From: Mesobacterium_A hydrothermale
Lineage (GTDB): Bacteria > Pseudomonadota > Alphaproteobacteria > Rhodobacterales > Rhodobacteraceae
Length of the DNA: 64,000 bases
Direction: 5' to 3'
Assembly (NCBI RefSeq): GCF_035818635.1
Contig: NZ_JAYLLH010000006.1
Location: forward strand, 103,629-167,628
The translations under genes were made by a program, and so were the position numbers. Below the pieces are notes generated by a model, which made no database searches, was not told where the DNA came from, and saw only the letters and a list, made by a program, of their open reading frames with translations. Shown here piece after piece: positions 16,424-25,162 of this stretch (positions within the stretch are counted from its first letter, which is position 1; every line of letters begins with the position of its first letter).

Positions 16424-16984
16424 GTGTCACATCAAGACGACCACGCACCCACCCGACGAGATTTTCTATACTACGCGACCGCAGGTGTAGGTGCGGTGAC
16501 GGCAGGGGCGGCAGTCTGGCCGCTGGCCAACCAGATGAACCCGTCGGCAGATGTGCGGGCCCTGTCCTCGATCCGCGTGGATGTTTCCAGCGTTGAGGTC
16601 GGCACGCAGCTGACCGTGAAATGGCGCGGCAAGCCGGTGTTCATCCGCCGCCGCACCGAAAAAGAGATCGCCGAAGGCCGCGCGGTCACCATGGATCAGC
16701 TGATCGACACCAAGTCGGAAAACGCCAACAAGCCCGACGCGGACGCCAGCGATGAAAACCGCACGATGGACGAAGCCGGCGAATGGCTGGTGATGATCGG
16801 CGTCTGCACCCACCTGGGCTGCGTGCCGATCGGCAACAACGCCGGTGACTATGATGGCTGGTTCTGCCCCTGCCACGGATCGCATTACGACACCGCAGGC
16901 CGCATTCGCAAAGGCCCGGCGCCGCGAAACCTCGATGTGCCCATCGCGGTCTTCGAAGACGACACCACGATCAAACTCGGATAA
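16424..16984 (+). CDS. petA: Ubiquinol-cytochrome c reductase iron-sulfur (Rieske) subunit
   Basis: A 186-residue Rieske protein of cytochrome bc1. It passes electrons from ubiquinol to cytochrome c1 on the periplasmic side. A twin-arginine element (TRRDFLYYATAG, residue 10 on) precedes one membrane anchor, which stays uncleaved in this family. The [2Fe-2S] ligands lie in CTHLGC (128-133) and CPCHGSHYD (148-156). The start is GTG at 16424 with GGAGAG six bases upstream; an in-frame TTG at 16403 would add seven residues not seen in relatives. First gene of petABC; the downstream gap is 12 bases. Confidence 0.97.
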   Translation: MSHQDDHAPTRRDFLYYATAGVGAVTAGAAVWPLANQMNPSADVRALSSIRVDVSSVEVGTQLTVKWRGKPVFIRRRTEKEIAEGRAVTMDQLIDTKSENANKPDADASDENRTMDEAGEWLVMIGVCTHLGCVPIGNNAGDYDGWFCPCHGSHYDTAGRIRKGPAPRNLDVPIAVFEDDTTIKLG

Positions 16985-16996
16985 GGAAACGCGCTC

Positions 16997-18319
16997 ATGT
17001 CCGGAATTCCGCACGACCATTACGAGCCGAAAACAGGCGCCGAGAAGTGGCTTCACAAGCGTTTGCCCATCGTCGGTCTGGCTTATGACACCATCATGAT
17101 CCCCACCCCCAAGAACCTGAACTGGTGGTGGATCTGGGGCATCGTGCTGGCCTACTGCCTGGTGCACATGATCGTCACCGGCGTGGTGCTGGTGATGCAC
17201 TATACCCCGCATGTCGATTACGCCTTCGCGTCGGTCGAACATATCATGCGTGACGTGAACGGCGGCCATATGCTGCGGTATCTGCACGCCAACGGCGCCT
17301 CGCTGTTCTTCGTCGCCGTCTACATTCACATTTTCCGTGGTCTCTACTATGGCTCCTACAAGGCGCCGCGCGAAGTGACCTGGATCATCGGCATGCTGAT
17401 CTACCTCTGCATGATGGGCACGGCCTTCATGGGCTACGTTCTGCCCTGGGGTCAGATGTCGTTCTGGGGGGCCACCGTGATCACCGGCCTGTTCGGCGCA
17501 ATCCCGTTCATCGGGGAATCGCTGCAGACCTGGCTGCTGGGCGGGCCCGCCGTGGACAATGCCACGCTGAACCGCTTCTTCTCGCTTCACTACCTGCTGC
17601 CAATGATCATCGCGGCGCTGGTCGCCGTGCACATCTGGGCCTTCCACACCACCGGCAACAACAACCCCACGGGTGTTGAGGTCCGTCGCGGCTCGAAGGC
17701 CGAAGCCGAGAAAGACACCCTGCCGTTCTGGCCCTATTTCGTGATCAAGGACCTGTTCGCGCTGGCCGTGGTCATGGTGATCTTCTTCGCCATCGTCGGC
17801 TTCATGCCGAACTACCTGGGCCACCCCGACAACTATATCGAGGCAAACCCGCTGGCGACGCCCGCACACATCGTGCCGGAATGGTACTTCCTGCCGTTCT
17901 ACGCCATCCTGCGCGCCTTCACCTCCGAAGTCTGGGTTGTGCAGTGGGCTTCGTTCCTGACCGGTGGCATCATCGACGCCAAGTTCTTTGGCGTGCTGGC
18001 GATGTTCGGCTCGATCGCGGTGATGGCCCTGGTGCCGTGGCTGGACACCTCTGCCGTCCGTTCGGGCCGCTATCGCCCGATGTTCAAGTGGTGGTTCTGG
18101 CTGCTGGTCGTGGATTTCGTCTTCCTGATGTGGCTGGGCGCCATGCCGGCGGAAGAGCCTTATGCCAGCTTCTCGTTGATCGGCGCAGCTTACTGGTTCG
18201 CCTATTTCCTGGTGATCCTGCCGATCCTCGGCGTGGTCGAAAAGCCCAAGCCGCAGCCTGACACCATCGAAGTGGATTTCGAAGCCCATTACGGCAAATC
18301 CACGCACCCGGCCGAGTAA
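16997..18319 (+). CDS. petB: Cytochrome b subunit of the bc1 complex
   Basis: A 440-residue polytopic subunit carrying haems bL and bH and both quinone sites. Eight membrane helices are expected. Visible hallmarks are GGHMLRYLHANGASLFF in the first haem-binding region, GYVLPWGQMSFWGATVITG in helix C, the HIWAFHTTGNNNPTG stretch, and the PEWYFLPFYAILR motif (PEWY, quinol oxidation site). The full-length fused form is that of Rhodobacter-type fbcB. It lies between petA (12 bases upstream) and petC (13 bases downstream). Confidence 0.98.
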   Translation: MSGIPHDHYEPKTGAEKWLHKRLPIVGLAYDTIMIPTPKNLNWWWIWGIVLAYCLVHMIVTGVVLVMHYTPHVDYAFASVEHIMRDVNGGHMLRYLHANGASLFFVAVYIHIFRGLYYGSYKAPREVTWIIGMLIYLCMMGTAFMGYVLPWGQMSFWGATVITGLFGAIPFIGESLQTWLLGGPAVDNATLNRFFSLHYLLPMIIAALVAVHIWAFHTTGNNNPTGVEVRRGSKAEAEKDTLPFWPYFVIKDLFALAVVMVIFFAIVGFMPNYLGHPDNYIEANPLATPAHIVPEWYFLPFYAILRAFTSEVWVVQWASFLTGGIIDAKFFGVLAMFGSIAVMALVPWLDTSAVRSGRYRPMFKWWFWLLVVDFVFLMWLGAMPAEEPYASFSLIGAAYWFAYFLVILPILGVVEKPKPQPDTIEVDFEAHYGKSTHPAE

Positions 18320-18332
18320 GAAAGGACGACCG

Positions 18333-19118
18333 ATGTTCAAGAAACTTGCCCTCTCGGCTGCCTTGGCGCTGGCGCTTCCGGTTTCCGGTGCGCTTGCCGC
18401 AGGCGGAGAAGCCCATGTCGAGGACTTCAAGTTCTCTTTTGAAGGCCCGTTCGGGAAATACGATCAGAACCAGCTGCAACGCGGTCTGAAAATCTATACC
18501 GAGGTCTGCTCGGCCTGCCACGGCCTGAAGTTCGTGCCGATCCGCACGCTGGCCGATCCCGGTGGTCCGTCGCTGCCCGAAGATCAGGTGCGCGCCTACG
18601 CCACCAACTTCGAGGTATACGACGCAGAGCTGGAAGATTTTCGCCCGGCCAAGGAAACCGATCACTTCCCGGCCAACACCTCGGCCGGTGCGCCGGACCT
18701 CAGCCTGATGGCCAAGGCCCGCGCCGGGTTCCACGGCCCTTACGGCACCGGCCTGAACCAGCTGTTCAACGGCATGGGGGGGCCTGAATATATCGCCTCG
18801 CTGATGCTGGGTTACACCGGGGAAGAAAAGGTCGAAGCCGGCACCACCTTCTATGAAAACCACGCCTTCCCGGGGGGCTGGATCTCGATGGCGCCGCCGT
18901 TGGCTGGGGAAGACGTGGAATTCGACGACGGTCATCCCAACAGCCTGCACCACGAGGCGCAGGACGTTGCCGCTTTCCTGATGTGGGCGGCAGAGCCCAA
19001 GATGATGGCTCGCAAGCAGGCCGGATTCGTCGGCGTGCTGTTCCTGACCCTGCTGTCGGTGCTGCTCTACCTGACGAACAAGCGCATCTGGGCCAAGGTC
19101 AAGCACCAGAAAGGCTGA
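18333..19118 (+). CDS. petC: Cytochrome c1 subunit of the bc1 complex
   Basis: A 261-residue membrane-anchored c-type cytochrome that accepts the electron from the Rieske cluster. A signal peptide ends near ALAAGG. The haem attachment motif is CSACH (about residues 55-59), the axial Met is in WISMAPPL, and the C-terminal anchor is GFVGVLFLTLLSVLLYLTNKRIW. AAAGGA lies upstream of the ATG. A strong terminator follows 23 bases after the stop, closing the petABC operon. Confidence 0.97.
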   Translation: MFKKLALSAALALALPVSGALAAGGEAHVEDFKFSFEGPFGKYDQNQLQRGLKIYTEVCSACHGLKFVPIRTLADPGGPSLPEDQVRAYATNFEVYDAELEDFRPAKETDHFPANTSAGAPDLSLMAKARAGFHGPYGTGLNQLFNGMGGPEYIASLMLGYTGEEKVEAGTTFYENHAFPGGWISMAPPLAGEDVEFDDGHPNSLHHEAQDVAAFLMWAAEPKMMARKQAGFVGVLFLTLLSVLLYLTNKRIWAKVKHQKG

Positions 19119-19141
19119 CCGCGCCTGCGTGAAAAGGATCG

Positions 19142-19171
19142 AGGCCCCGGTAAAGTTACCGGGGCCTTTTT
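19142..19171 (+). terminator. Intrinsic terminator of petABC
   Basis: A perfect stem (AGGCCCCGGT / ACCGGGGCCT) with a short AAAGTT-centred loop is followed directly by TTTTTC. Confidence 0.93.
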
Positions 19172-19200
19172 CGTCCAGCGCGCAAATCGCGTTCGCCTGT

Positions 19201-19245
19201 CTTTTGCTTTCCAAATACCTCGGGGGAACTGGGGGGGCGCCGCCC
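19201..19245 (-). repeat. Dispersed gene-end repeat, copy 1 (partial)
   Basis: On the minus strand this has the repeat core CCCCCGAGGTATTTGGAAAG, preceded by a G/C hairpin remnant (GGGCGGCGCCC). The middle hairpin found in complete copies is missing. It lies between convergent petC and the hydrolase gene. The same core recurs near 32651, 35636, 47795 and 49903. Confidence 0.75.
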
Positions 19246-19274
19246 TGTGTGCCCGGTACGGGCACACCATCGGA

Positions 19275-20543
19275 TCACAGCAGCAACAGCCGCTCCAGTG
19301 CCCGGCCCATCACCTTGGCGCTGTCCAGCATGTCGGTCACGCCGATCCACTCATCGGGCTTGTGCGCCAGTTCCAGAACCCCCGGCCCATAGGCGATGCA
19401 GTTCTTCAGCTTGCCGATCCGGTCGATGTGCTTCTGGTCATAGCTGCCGGGCGATGCGACATAGGCCGGGTCCTGCCCCATCACCTCGCGCATCGCCGCC
19501 GCCACCGTTTTCACCACCGGTGCATCGCGGTCCGTCATCGACGGGATCACCCGGTTCAGTTCCCGGATCTCGTAGTCGAACCGGGGGCGCGTTGCCTTCA
19601 GGTCTTCCAGCAGCGCCACCACCTCGGCGGCGACCCCTTCCACCGTTTCCTCGATCAGGAAACGGCGGTCGATGGTGATCCGGCAGCTGTCGGGCACACA
19701 ATGCGCGGGCAAGCCGGTATAGTCCGGGTCCTGCTCGGGTTGGCCGCCATGAATGGCGTTGATGTTCATCGTCGATTGCCGCGCACCTTCAGGCACCACC
19801 GGCATCTCCGTGTGCCGCGTCGCCATGGCGGGATAAAGCCTGTCCTCGAAGGCCTGCAACACCGCCCCCATGTGCCGCACCGCGCAATCGCCGAGGAACG
19901 GCATCGAGCCATGGGCGATTTCGCCCTTGGTTTCGATCTCGGCCCACCAGCCGCCGCGATGGCCCAGGCAAATCCGATCCTTGTTCAGCGGTTCGGGGAT
20001 GATGACATGCTGCACCCGCGCCGGATCAAAAAACCCTTGTTCGGCCAGGTAGGCAACGCCGCCATAGCCGCCTGACTCTTCGTCCGCCGTGCCACTGATC
20101 TCGATCGCGCCGGCAAAATCGGGATGCTCCTCGATAAACGCCTCTGCCGCGATGATGCTGGCGGCCAGCCCGCCTTTCATGTCGCAGGCGCCACGCCCGA
20201 AAATCTTGTCGTCGACCAGGTCTCCGCCGAACGGATCCCGGGTCCAGCCGTGGCCAACCTCGACCACGTCGGTATGGCTGTTGAAATGCACGCAATCGCC
20301 CGCCCGCGTACCTTCGCGCAGGGCCACGATGTTCCAGCGCGGATAGCGGTCGCTGTCCCCCGGCGCGCCATGCGCCCGCACCAGCCGGCAGTCGAACCCC
20401 CGCGCCGCCAGCCGGACCTTCAGGTAATCGCAGATTGCCGCATAGTTTTCCCCCGGCGGGTTCAGCGTCGGTATCCGGATCAGGTCCTGTGTCAGGGCGA
20501 TCAGGTCGTCACGTTTGCCGTCGATCCGGTCCAGCAGGGTCAT
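19275..20543 (-). CDS. M20 family ArgE/DapE-type amidohydrolase
   Basis: A 422-residue zinc hydrolase of the acetylornithine deacetylase/succinyl-diaminopimelate desuccinylase family. The metal-site blocks are HFNSHTDVVEVG (catalytic His-Thr-Asp), GRGACDMKGGLAASI (bridging Asp) and SGTADEESGGYGG (general-base Glu). The dimerisation lid contains GEIAHGSMPFLGDCAV. ATG at 20543 has AAGGAG about eight bases upstream; the frame is open much further upstream but without a start signal. The substrate cannot be told: N-acyl amino acids, peptides or carbamoyl amino acids are all possible. It is transcribed away from the divergent sigma-factor gene. Confidence 0.85.
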   Translation of the reverse strand: MTLLDRIDGKRDDLIALTQDLIRIPTLNPPGENYAAICDYLKVRLAARGFDCRLVRAHGAPGDSDRYPRWNIVALREGTRAGDCVHFNSHTDVVEVGHGWTRDPFGGDLVDDKIFGRGACDMKGGLAASIIAAEAFIEEHPDFAGAIEISGTADEESGGYGGVAYLAEQGFFDPARVQHVIIPEPLNKDRICLGHRGGWWAEIETKGEIAHGSMPFLGDCAVRHMGAVLQAFEDRLYPAMATRHTEMPVVPEGARQSTMNINAIHGGQPEQDPDYTGLPAHCVPDSCRITIDRRFLIEETVEGVAAEVVALLEDLKATRPRFDYEIRELNRVIPSMTDRDAPVVKTVAAAMREVMGQDPAYVASPGSYDQKHIDRIGKLKNCIAYGPGVLELAHKPDEWIGVTDMLDSAKVMGRALERLLLL

Positions 20544-20600
20544 CTTGGTCTCCTTCCAGTCCGGTCCAGTCTGGGCTGGCGAAAAAAATTTGTCCATCCG

Positions 20601-20629
20601 GCCAAGGATTGACCTTTGACCCACGTCTA
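20601..20629 (+). promoter_or_regulatory. Candidate ECF-type promoter upstream of the sigma gene
   Basis: CGTCTA (20624-20629) matches a common ECF -10 element and ends nine bases before the ATG. The purine-rich CCAAGG region lies about 17 bases further upstream. If used, transcription would start next to the start codon. The -35 match is weak. Confidence 0.3.
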
Positions 20630-20638
20630 TCCTTTGTG

Positions 20639-21175
20639 ATGCGCATGGAAACCACGGACGAAGATTTGGCCCTTTCAGCGGCCACGGGCGACCGCGCGGC
20701 CTTTGCCGCGCTGGCGACCCGTGTCTATGACCGGGTGTTGCGGTTGGCCTGGCGTCTGACCGGCAACCGGGCCGAGGCAGAGGATCTGACACAGGACGTG
20801 CTGATGGCCCTGCCGGCCAAGCTGCGCAGTTTCCGCGCAGAGGCGCGTCTGACCACATGGCTCTACCGCGTGGTGATGAACGCCGCCCATGACCGCCGCC
20901 GCCGTGCCGCTGCCCATGGCCGCGCCGCCGATGGCTGGGGCGATTGGGAAATCGCCCGCCAGGCCGAGATCAGCGAAACCGCCGAGGCGCGCGATTGGCT
21001 GACCACCGCGATGGCACAGCTTGCACTCGATCTGCGCGACACGCTGGCGATGGTGCTGGACGGTGAAACCCATGCGCAGGTGGCCGAGGTGCTGGGTATC
21101 AGCGAAGGCACGGTCAGCTGGCGCATGTCAGAAGTCAGGAAACACCTGCGCAGCATGAAGGAGGCAGAGGCATGA
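20639..21175 (+). CDS. ECF-type RNA polymerase sigma factor
   Basis: A 178-residue two-domain sigma factor. Region 2 includes YDRVLRLAWRLTGNRAEAEDLTQDVLMAL (core binding and -10 recognition). Region 4 includes LDLRDTLAMVLDGETHAQVAEVLGISEGTVSWRMSEVRKHL, the helix-turn-helix that reads the -35. No Shine-Dalgarno precedes the ATG at 20639; an ATG two codons later at 20645 is equally possible. The next gene overlaps the stop in ATGA, so the two proteins are translationally coupled. That partner is a membrane protein with a cytoplasmic N-terminus and is the candidate anti-sigma factor. Confidence 0.9.
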   Translation: MRMETTDEDLALSAATGDRAAFAALATRVYDRVLRLAWRLTGNRAEAEDLTQDVLMALPAKLRSFRAEARLTTWLYRVVMNAAHDRRRRAAAHGRAADGWGDWEIARQAEISETAEARDWLTTAMAQLALDLRDTLAMVLDGETHAQVAEVLGISEGTVSWRMSEVRKHLRSMKEAEA

Positions 21176-23142
21176 CCGACGATCTGGACGATCTGAAACG
21201 CGCGCTGGATGCCGGCGCCCCGATCCCCAGCGCCGCCGTAAAGGCGCAGGCGCTGGACGCGGCAATGCGCGCCTTCGATGCGGAATTCGAAAATTCTTCC
21301 CAAGGAGCGGTGGACCAGCCGCGTCCCACCTCTGAGCGCCCGAAAGCGGGCCTATTCAGAGGAGTGAAAGAGATGTTTGCCACTATCCCCCTGCGCGGCG
21401 CGCTTGTCGGATCGACCGCCCTTGCGGCTGTCGCGCTTGTCGCGCTGCTGCCGGTGTTGCGCGAAGGTCCGACCGGCCTGCCGGACCTGGCTGTGCGTCG
21501 CGAAGTGGACAGCGACCGCGCCCAGCTTGAAAAACCGCAAGCCATCGTCGTGGCCCCGTCTGCCGTCACCGAGGACTCCGCCGCGGGCCTGTCTCTGGAC
21601 GAGGCACAGAACCTTGCCCCGCAGGCCCGCAGCGCCGTGCCGCAGGTGATGGGCAAGATGGCCCCGCCGTCCCCCGCGTCCGAGATGTATTCCGACGGGG
21701 CCTCTCCGATGGTCCTGCCTGCACCGATGCCGGAAATCGTGATGCAGCCCGAACCGAATACCGAAGCCTTCCCCGACTCGGATGAAAACCCGCTCAAGGT
21801 CACGGCAGAGGAGCCGGTTTCGACCTTCTCTGTCGATGTGGACACGGCGTCCTATGCCATCGTGCGCGATTCGCTGATGAACGGCTACTTGCCGCAGCCG
21901 GATGCGGTCCGGGTCGAGGAAATGGTGAACTATTTCCCCTATGCCTATCCCGCGCCGGACGGCGATGTACCGTTCCGGGCGACGGTCAGAGTGGGCCAGA
22001 CCCCGTGGAACGCGGGTACGCAACTGGTGCAAATCGGATTGCAAGGCGCGCCGGTGGCGGACCGTCCGCCGCTCAACCTTGTCTTCCTGATCGACACCTC
22101 GGGCAGCATGAGCGACCCCGACAAGCTGCCGCTGCTCAAGCAATCCTTCCGCCTGATGCTGGGCCAGTTGCAGCCGCAGGACCAGGTGGCCATCGTCACC
22201 TATGCCGGCAGCGCCGGGCAGGTTCTGGCCCCGACCTTCGCTGAAAACCGGGCCGCGATCCTGGCCGCGCTGGACCGGCTGGATGCGGGCGGTTCGACCG
22301 CCGGTCAGGCCGGGTTGCAACAGGCCTATGCCGTGGCCGAAACCATGGCGACAGAGGGCGAGGTCAGCCGCGTGATCCTGGCCACCGATGGCGATTTCAA
22401 CGTCGGAATTCACGATCCTGACGCCCTGAAAGACTACATCGCCACGAAACGCGATTCGGGGGTTTTCCTGAATGTTCTAGGCTTTGGGCGCGGCAACCTG
22501 GACGACGCGACGATGCAGGCGCTGGCGCAGAACGGCAACGGGCAGGCCGCCTATATCGACACGCTGGGCGAGGCGCAGAAAGTGCTGGTCGACCAGTTGC
22601 AGGGCGCGCTGTTCCCGATTGCAGGCGACGTGAAGGTGCAGGTCGAATTCAATCCGGCACTGGTCGCGGAATACCGGCTGATCGGCTATGAAACCCGCGC
22701 ATTGCGGCGCGAGGATTTCAACAACGACCGTGTCGATGCCGGAGACATCAGCGCGGGCCATCAGGTCACCGCGCTGTACGAAGTCACGCCGGTCGGCTCG
22801 GATGCCCGCTTGACCGACCCGCTGCGGTATGGCGCGGCGGAACTGTCGGGCCCGGCGGACGAACTGGGTTTCCTGCGGCTGCGCTACAAGGTGCCGGGTG
22901 AAACCACCAGCCAGTTGATCGAGGCGCCGATCCCTGCCGTGGCAACCGATCTGGGGCAAGAGGCGCGCTTTGCCGCCGCCATCGCCGGGTTCGGGCAGTT
23001 GTTGAAGGGCGGCGCCTACCTGGGCGACTGGGGCTATGACGATGCCATCGCGCTGGCGACCGAGGCGCGAGGCGACGACCCGTTCGGGTACCGGCAAGAG
23101 GCGGTGAAACTGATGCGGCTGGCCCAATCGCTGGCGCAGTAA
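21172..23142 (+). CDS. Membrane-anchored von Willebrand factor A (YfbK-like) protein, candidate anti-sigma factor
   Basis: A 656-residue protein. Residues 1-60 are a soluble helical segment (DDLDDLKRALDAGAPIPSAA) followed by a Pro-rich linker. One membrane helix lies near residues 68-90 (PLRGALVGSTALAAVALVAL). A low-complexity Pro/Met linker and the YfbK block FSVDVDTASYAIVRDSLMNG lead into a VWA domain with MIDAS motif DTSGSM (308-313), and a C-terminal YfbK-type domain. GGAGG precedes the ATG, inside the sigma gene. Known: YfbK-like proteins are widespread and of unclear function. Inferred: the short cytoplasmic part could hold the sigma factor while the VWA domain senses ligand outside. 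A terminator follows. Confidence 0.85.
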   Translation: MTDDLDDLKRALDAGAPIPSAAVKAQALDAAMRAFDAEFENSSQGAVDQPRPTSERPKAGLFRGVKEMFATIPLRGALVGSTALAAVALVALLPVLREGPTGLPDLAVRREVDSDRAQLEKPQAIVVAPSAVTEDSAAGLSLDEAQNLAPQARSAVPQVMGKMAPPSPASEMYSDGASPMVLPAPMPEIVMQPEPNTEAFPDSDENPLKVTAEEPVSTFSVDVDTASYAIVRDSLMNGYLPQPDAVRVEEMVNYFPYAYPAPDGDVPFRATVRVGQTPWNAGTQLVQIGLQGAPVADRPPLNLVFLIDTSGSMSDPDKLPLLKQSFRLMLGQLQPQDQVAIVTYAGSAGQVLAPTFAENRAAILAALDRLDAGGSTAGQAGLQQAYAVAETMATEGEVSRVILATDGDFNVGIHDPDALKDYIATKRDSGVFLNVLGFGRGNLDDATMQALAQNGNGQAAYIDTLGEAQKVLVDQLQGALFPIAGDVKVQVEFNPALVAEYRLIGYETRALRREDFNNDRVDAGDISAGHQVTALYEVTPVGSDARLTDPLRYGAAELSGPADELGFLRLRYKVPGETTSQLIEAPIPAVATDLGQEARFAAAIAGFGQLLKGGAYLGDWGYDDAIALATEARGDDPFGYRQEAVKLMRLAQSLAQ

Positions 23143-23156
23143 TCATCGAAGGGACA

Positions 23157-23184
23157 GGGGTGCCCGGAGTCGGGCCCCCTTTTC
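23157..23184 (+). terminator. Intrinsic terminator after the sigma/VWA pair
   Basis: GGGG-T-GCCCG and CGGGC-CCCC pair around loop GAGT, with one bulged base, followed by TTTTCC. Confidence 0.8.
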
Positions 23185-23253
23185 CGACAGAAACGATCAA
23201 GAGATTTGCACTTTCCCCGTTCCTCGGCTAAGGCCGGATCAACGGAGGCGCGT

Positions 23254-24891
23254 TTGAAGATCAGGGCAACAGGGCGGGCGAAAGAGGCAGGCTGGCTTGG
23301 CGCGGTGTCGGCAGTGATCGCGCTGCTCTGCCTGATGCCGATGCTGGCGGTGCTGGTCACGGCCCTGTCCGGTGGCACGGAAACGCTGGTACATCTGTGG
23401 GATACGGTGATGCCGCGCTACCTGATGACCACGGTCGTTCTGGTCGCCATCGTCGCGCTCGGGACACTGGTGATCGGGACCACCGCCGCCGGGCTGGTGG
23501 TGCTGACCGAATTCCCGGGCAGGCGTGTGATCGAGGTGCTGCTGGTTCTGCCGCTGGCCTTTCCGGCCTATGTTCTGGCCTATGCCTACACCCACCTTCT
23601 GGATCATCCCGGGATCGTGCAGTCGACCTTGCGGGCGGTCACCGGCTGGGGGCCACGGGATTACTGGTTCCCGGAAATCCGCTCGCTCGGCGGGGCGGCC
23701 GCCATGCTGACGCTGGTGCTTTATCCCTACGTCTATCTGCTGACCCGTGCCTCTCTGATGGGGCAAAGTGCGTCAACCTATAACGCTGCCCGCGCGCTGG
23801 GGCGCACCCCGATCCGGGCCTTTGTCGCGGTGGTCCTGCCGCTGTCGCGCCCGGCGATTGCCGCAGGTGTCTTGCTGGCCACGATGGAAACCATCGCCGA
23901 TTTCGGCACCGTGTCCTATTTCGGGGTGCAGACCTTTGCCACCGGCATCTACACCAGCTGGTTTTCCCTGGCCGACAGGGTGGCGGCGGCGCAGTTGTCG
24001 TTGGGGCTGCTGGTTTTTGCCTTGCTGCTGGCGCTGCTGGAACGGGTCAGCCGGCGCCAGGCCCGGTTCCATAACGGTCGTCGGCACGAAGCATTGCCCA
24101 AGACCCGGTTGAAGGGCGCCACCCGTTGGCTGGCGCTGGCGTGGTGCCTTGTGCCGGTGATCCTTGGCTTTGTCATTCCGGTGCTCGCGCTGGTCATCAT
24201 GGGCATCGGGTCCGGGCAGGATCTGCTCAGCGACCGATACATGCGGTTTCTGTCCAATTCGCTGACGCTGGCGGCAACGGCGTCGGTGCTGACGGTGATC
24301 GCGGCGCTGGTCGTGGGCTATTTCCACCGCGTCCGCAACAGCCGCTATTCGGCTATGCTGTTGCACACCGGGCGGCTGGGGTATGCCGTGCCCGGCGGTG
24401 TGATCGCCGTGGGGCTGCTGGTGCCCTTCGCAATGTTCGACAACGCGTTCGACGCCTGGATGCGGGACACGTTCGACATCTCGACCGGGCTGTTGTTCAC
24501 CGGGTCGATCTGGGTGCTGGTCATGGCCTACATGATCCGCTTCCTTGCGGCGGCCATCGGCGCCTACGAAGGCGGGCAGGCGGGCATCAACCCCAATCTC
24601 GACATGGCGGCAAGGGTGCTGGGGCGCAGTTCGATCGGCACCTTGCGCAGCGTTTACCTGCCGCTGTTGCGGCCGTCGCTGTTCACCGCGCTGCTGATCG
24701 TTTTCGTCGACGTGATGAAAGAGCTGCCTGCGACGCTGATCATGCGACCGTTCAATTTCGATACGCTGGCAGTACAGGCGCACAGGCTGGCGGCGGATGA
24801 ACGGCTCGAAGGGGCGGCGGTGCCCAGCCTTGTGATCGTGGCGGTCGGGCTGTTGCCGGTGCTGTTGCTGATCCGGCGGCTCAGAGCCTGA
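23254..24891 (+). CDS. Iron(III)-type ABC transporter permease (FbpB/AfuB-like), orphan
   Basis: A 545-residue membrane protein with two permease halves of about six helices. Cytoplasmic EAA-type loops are ARALGRTPIRAFVAVVLPLS and AARVLGRSSIGTLRSVYLPL. The form with PAYVLAYAYTHLLDHPG is typical of Fe3+ permeases of the FbpB/SfuB class. The start is TTG at 23254 with GGAGG five bases upstream; an earlier TTG at 23206 has no ribosome site. No binding protein or ATPase for it lies alongside, unlike the usual afuABC layout, so it must assemble with subunits encoded elsewhere. The substrate is inferred from family only. Confidence 0.85.
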   Translation: MKIRATGRAKEAGWLGAVSAVIALLCLMPMLAVLVTALSGGTETLVHLWDTVMPRYLMTTVVLVAIVALGTLVIGTTAAGLVVLTEFPGRRVIEVLLVLPLAFPAYVLAYAYTHLLDHPGIVQSTLRAVTGWGPRDYWFPEIRSLGGAAAMLTLVLYPYVYLLTRASLMGQSASTYNAARALGRTPIRAFVAVVLPLSRPAIAAGVLLATMETIADFGTVSYFGVQTFATGIYTSWFSLADRVAAAQLSLGLLVFALLLALLERVSRRQARFHNGRRHEALPKTRLKGATRWLALAWCLVPVILGFVIPVLALVIMGIGSGQDLLSDRYMRFLSNSLTLAATASVLTVIAALVVGYFHRVRNSRYSAMLLHTGRLGYAVPGGVIAVGLLVPFAMFDNAFDAWMRDTFDISTGLLFTGSIWVLVMAYMIRFLAAAIGAYEGGQAGINPNLDMAARVLGRSSIGTLRSVYLPLLRPSLFTALLIVFVDVMKELPATLIMRPFNFDTLAVQAHRLAADERLEGAAVPSLVIVAVGLLPVLLLIRRLRA

Positions 24892-24928
24892 CGCGCGGGG
24901 CCGGAAACGGGCCCGGCAGGCAACAAAA

Positions 24929-24952
24929 AAGGCGGCATGACTGCCGCCTTTT
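24929..24952. terminator. Bidirectional intrinsic terminator
   Basis: AAGGCGGCA / TGCCGCCTT pair around a four-base loop, with an A run to the left and a T run to the right, between convergent genes. Confidence 0.9.
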
Positions 24953-24973
24953 CCGTATCGGTCAGACCGAAGA

Positions 24974-25162
24974 TCAGTTGGCAGCAGCCGCGATCAGCGC
25001 CAGGATAACCAGCGGAACCACGATGCCAGCCGACGACGACGACTGAGCAGCTTCTTCCACAACAACAACGGGTTCCATGACCACGTCGTCTTTTGCGTAG
25101 GAACCAGCCATTGCGGTGGTGCCAGCAGCAGCGAAAGCAGCGGCGATAGCGAGTTTCTTCAT
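24974..25162 (-). CDS. Small secreted or membrane-anchored protein (62 aa), unknown function
   Basis: A signal peptide (MKKLAIAAAFAAAGTTAMA) is followed by a short acidic and valine-rich stretch (DVVMEPVVVVEEAAQSSSS) and a C-terminal hydrophobic segment (GIVVPLVILALIAAAAN). A perfect ribosome site GGAGG precedes the ATG. Similar short proteins with the same signal, acidic middle and hydrophobic tail occur in other Rhodobacteraceae, to my recollection without known function. The layout suggests a periplasmic linker held by a membrane tail. Terminated by the hairpin at 24929-24952. Confidence 0.75.
   Translation of the reverse strand: MKKLAIAAAFAAAGTTAMAGSYAKDDVVMEPVVVVEEAAQSSSSAGIVVPLVILALIAAAAN

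Noticed and set aside
16466..18430. A 654-codon antisense frame across petA-petC
   Set aside because: It spans three well-conserved bc1 genes and its composition (His/Gln/Asp-rich) is typical of shadow frames.
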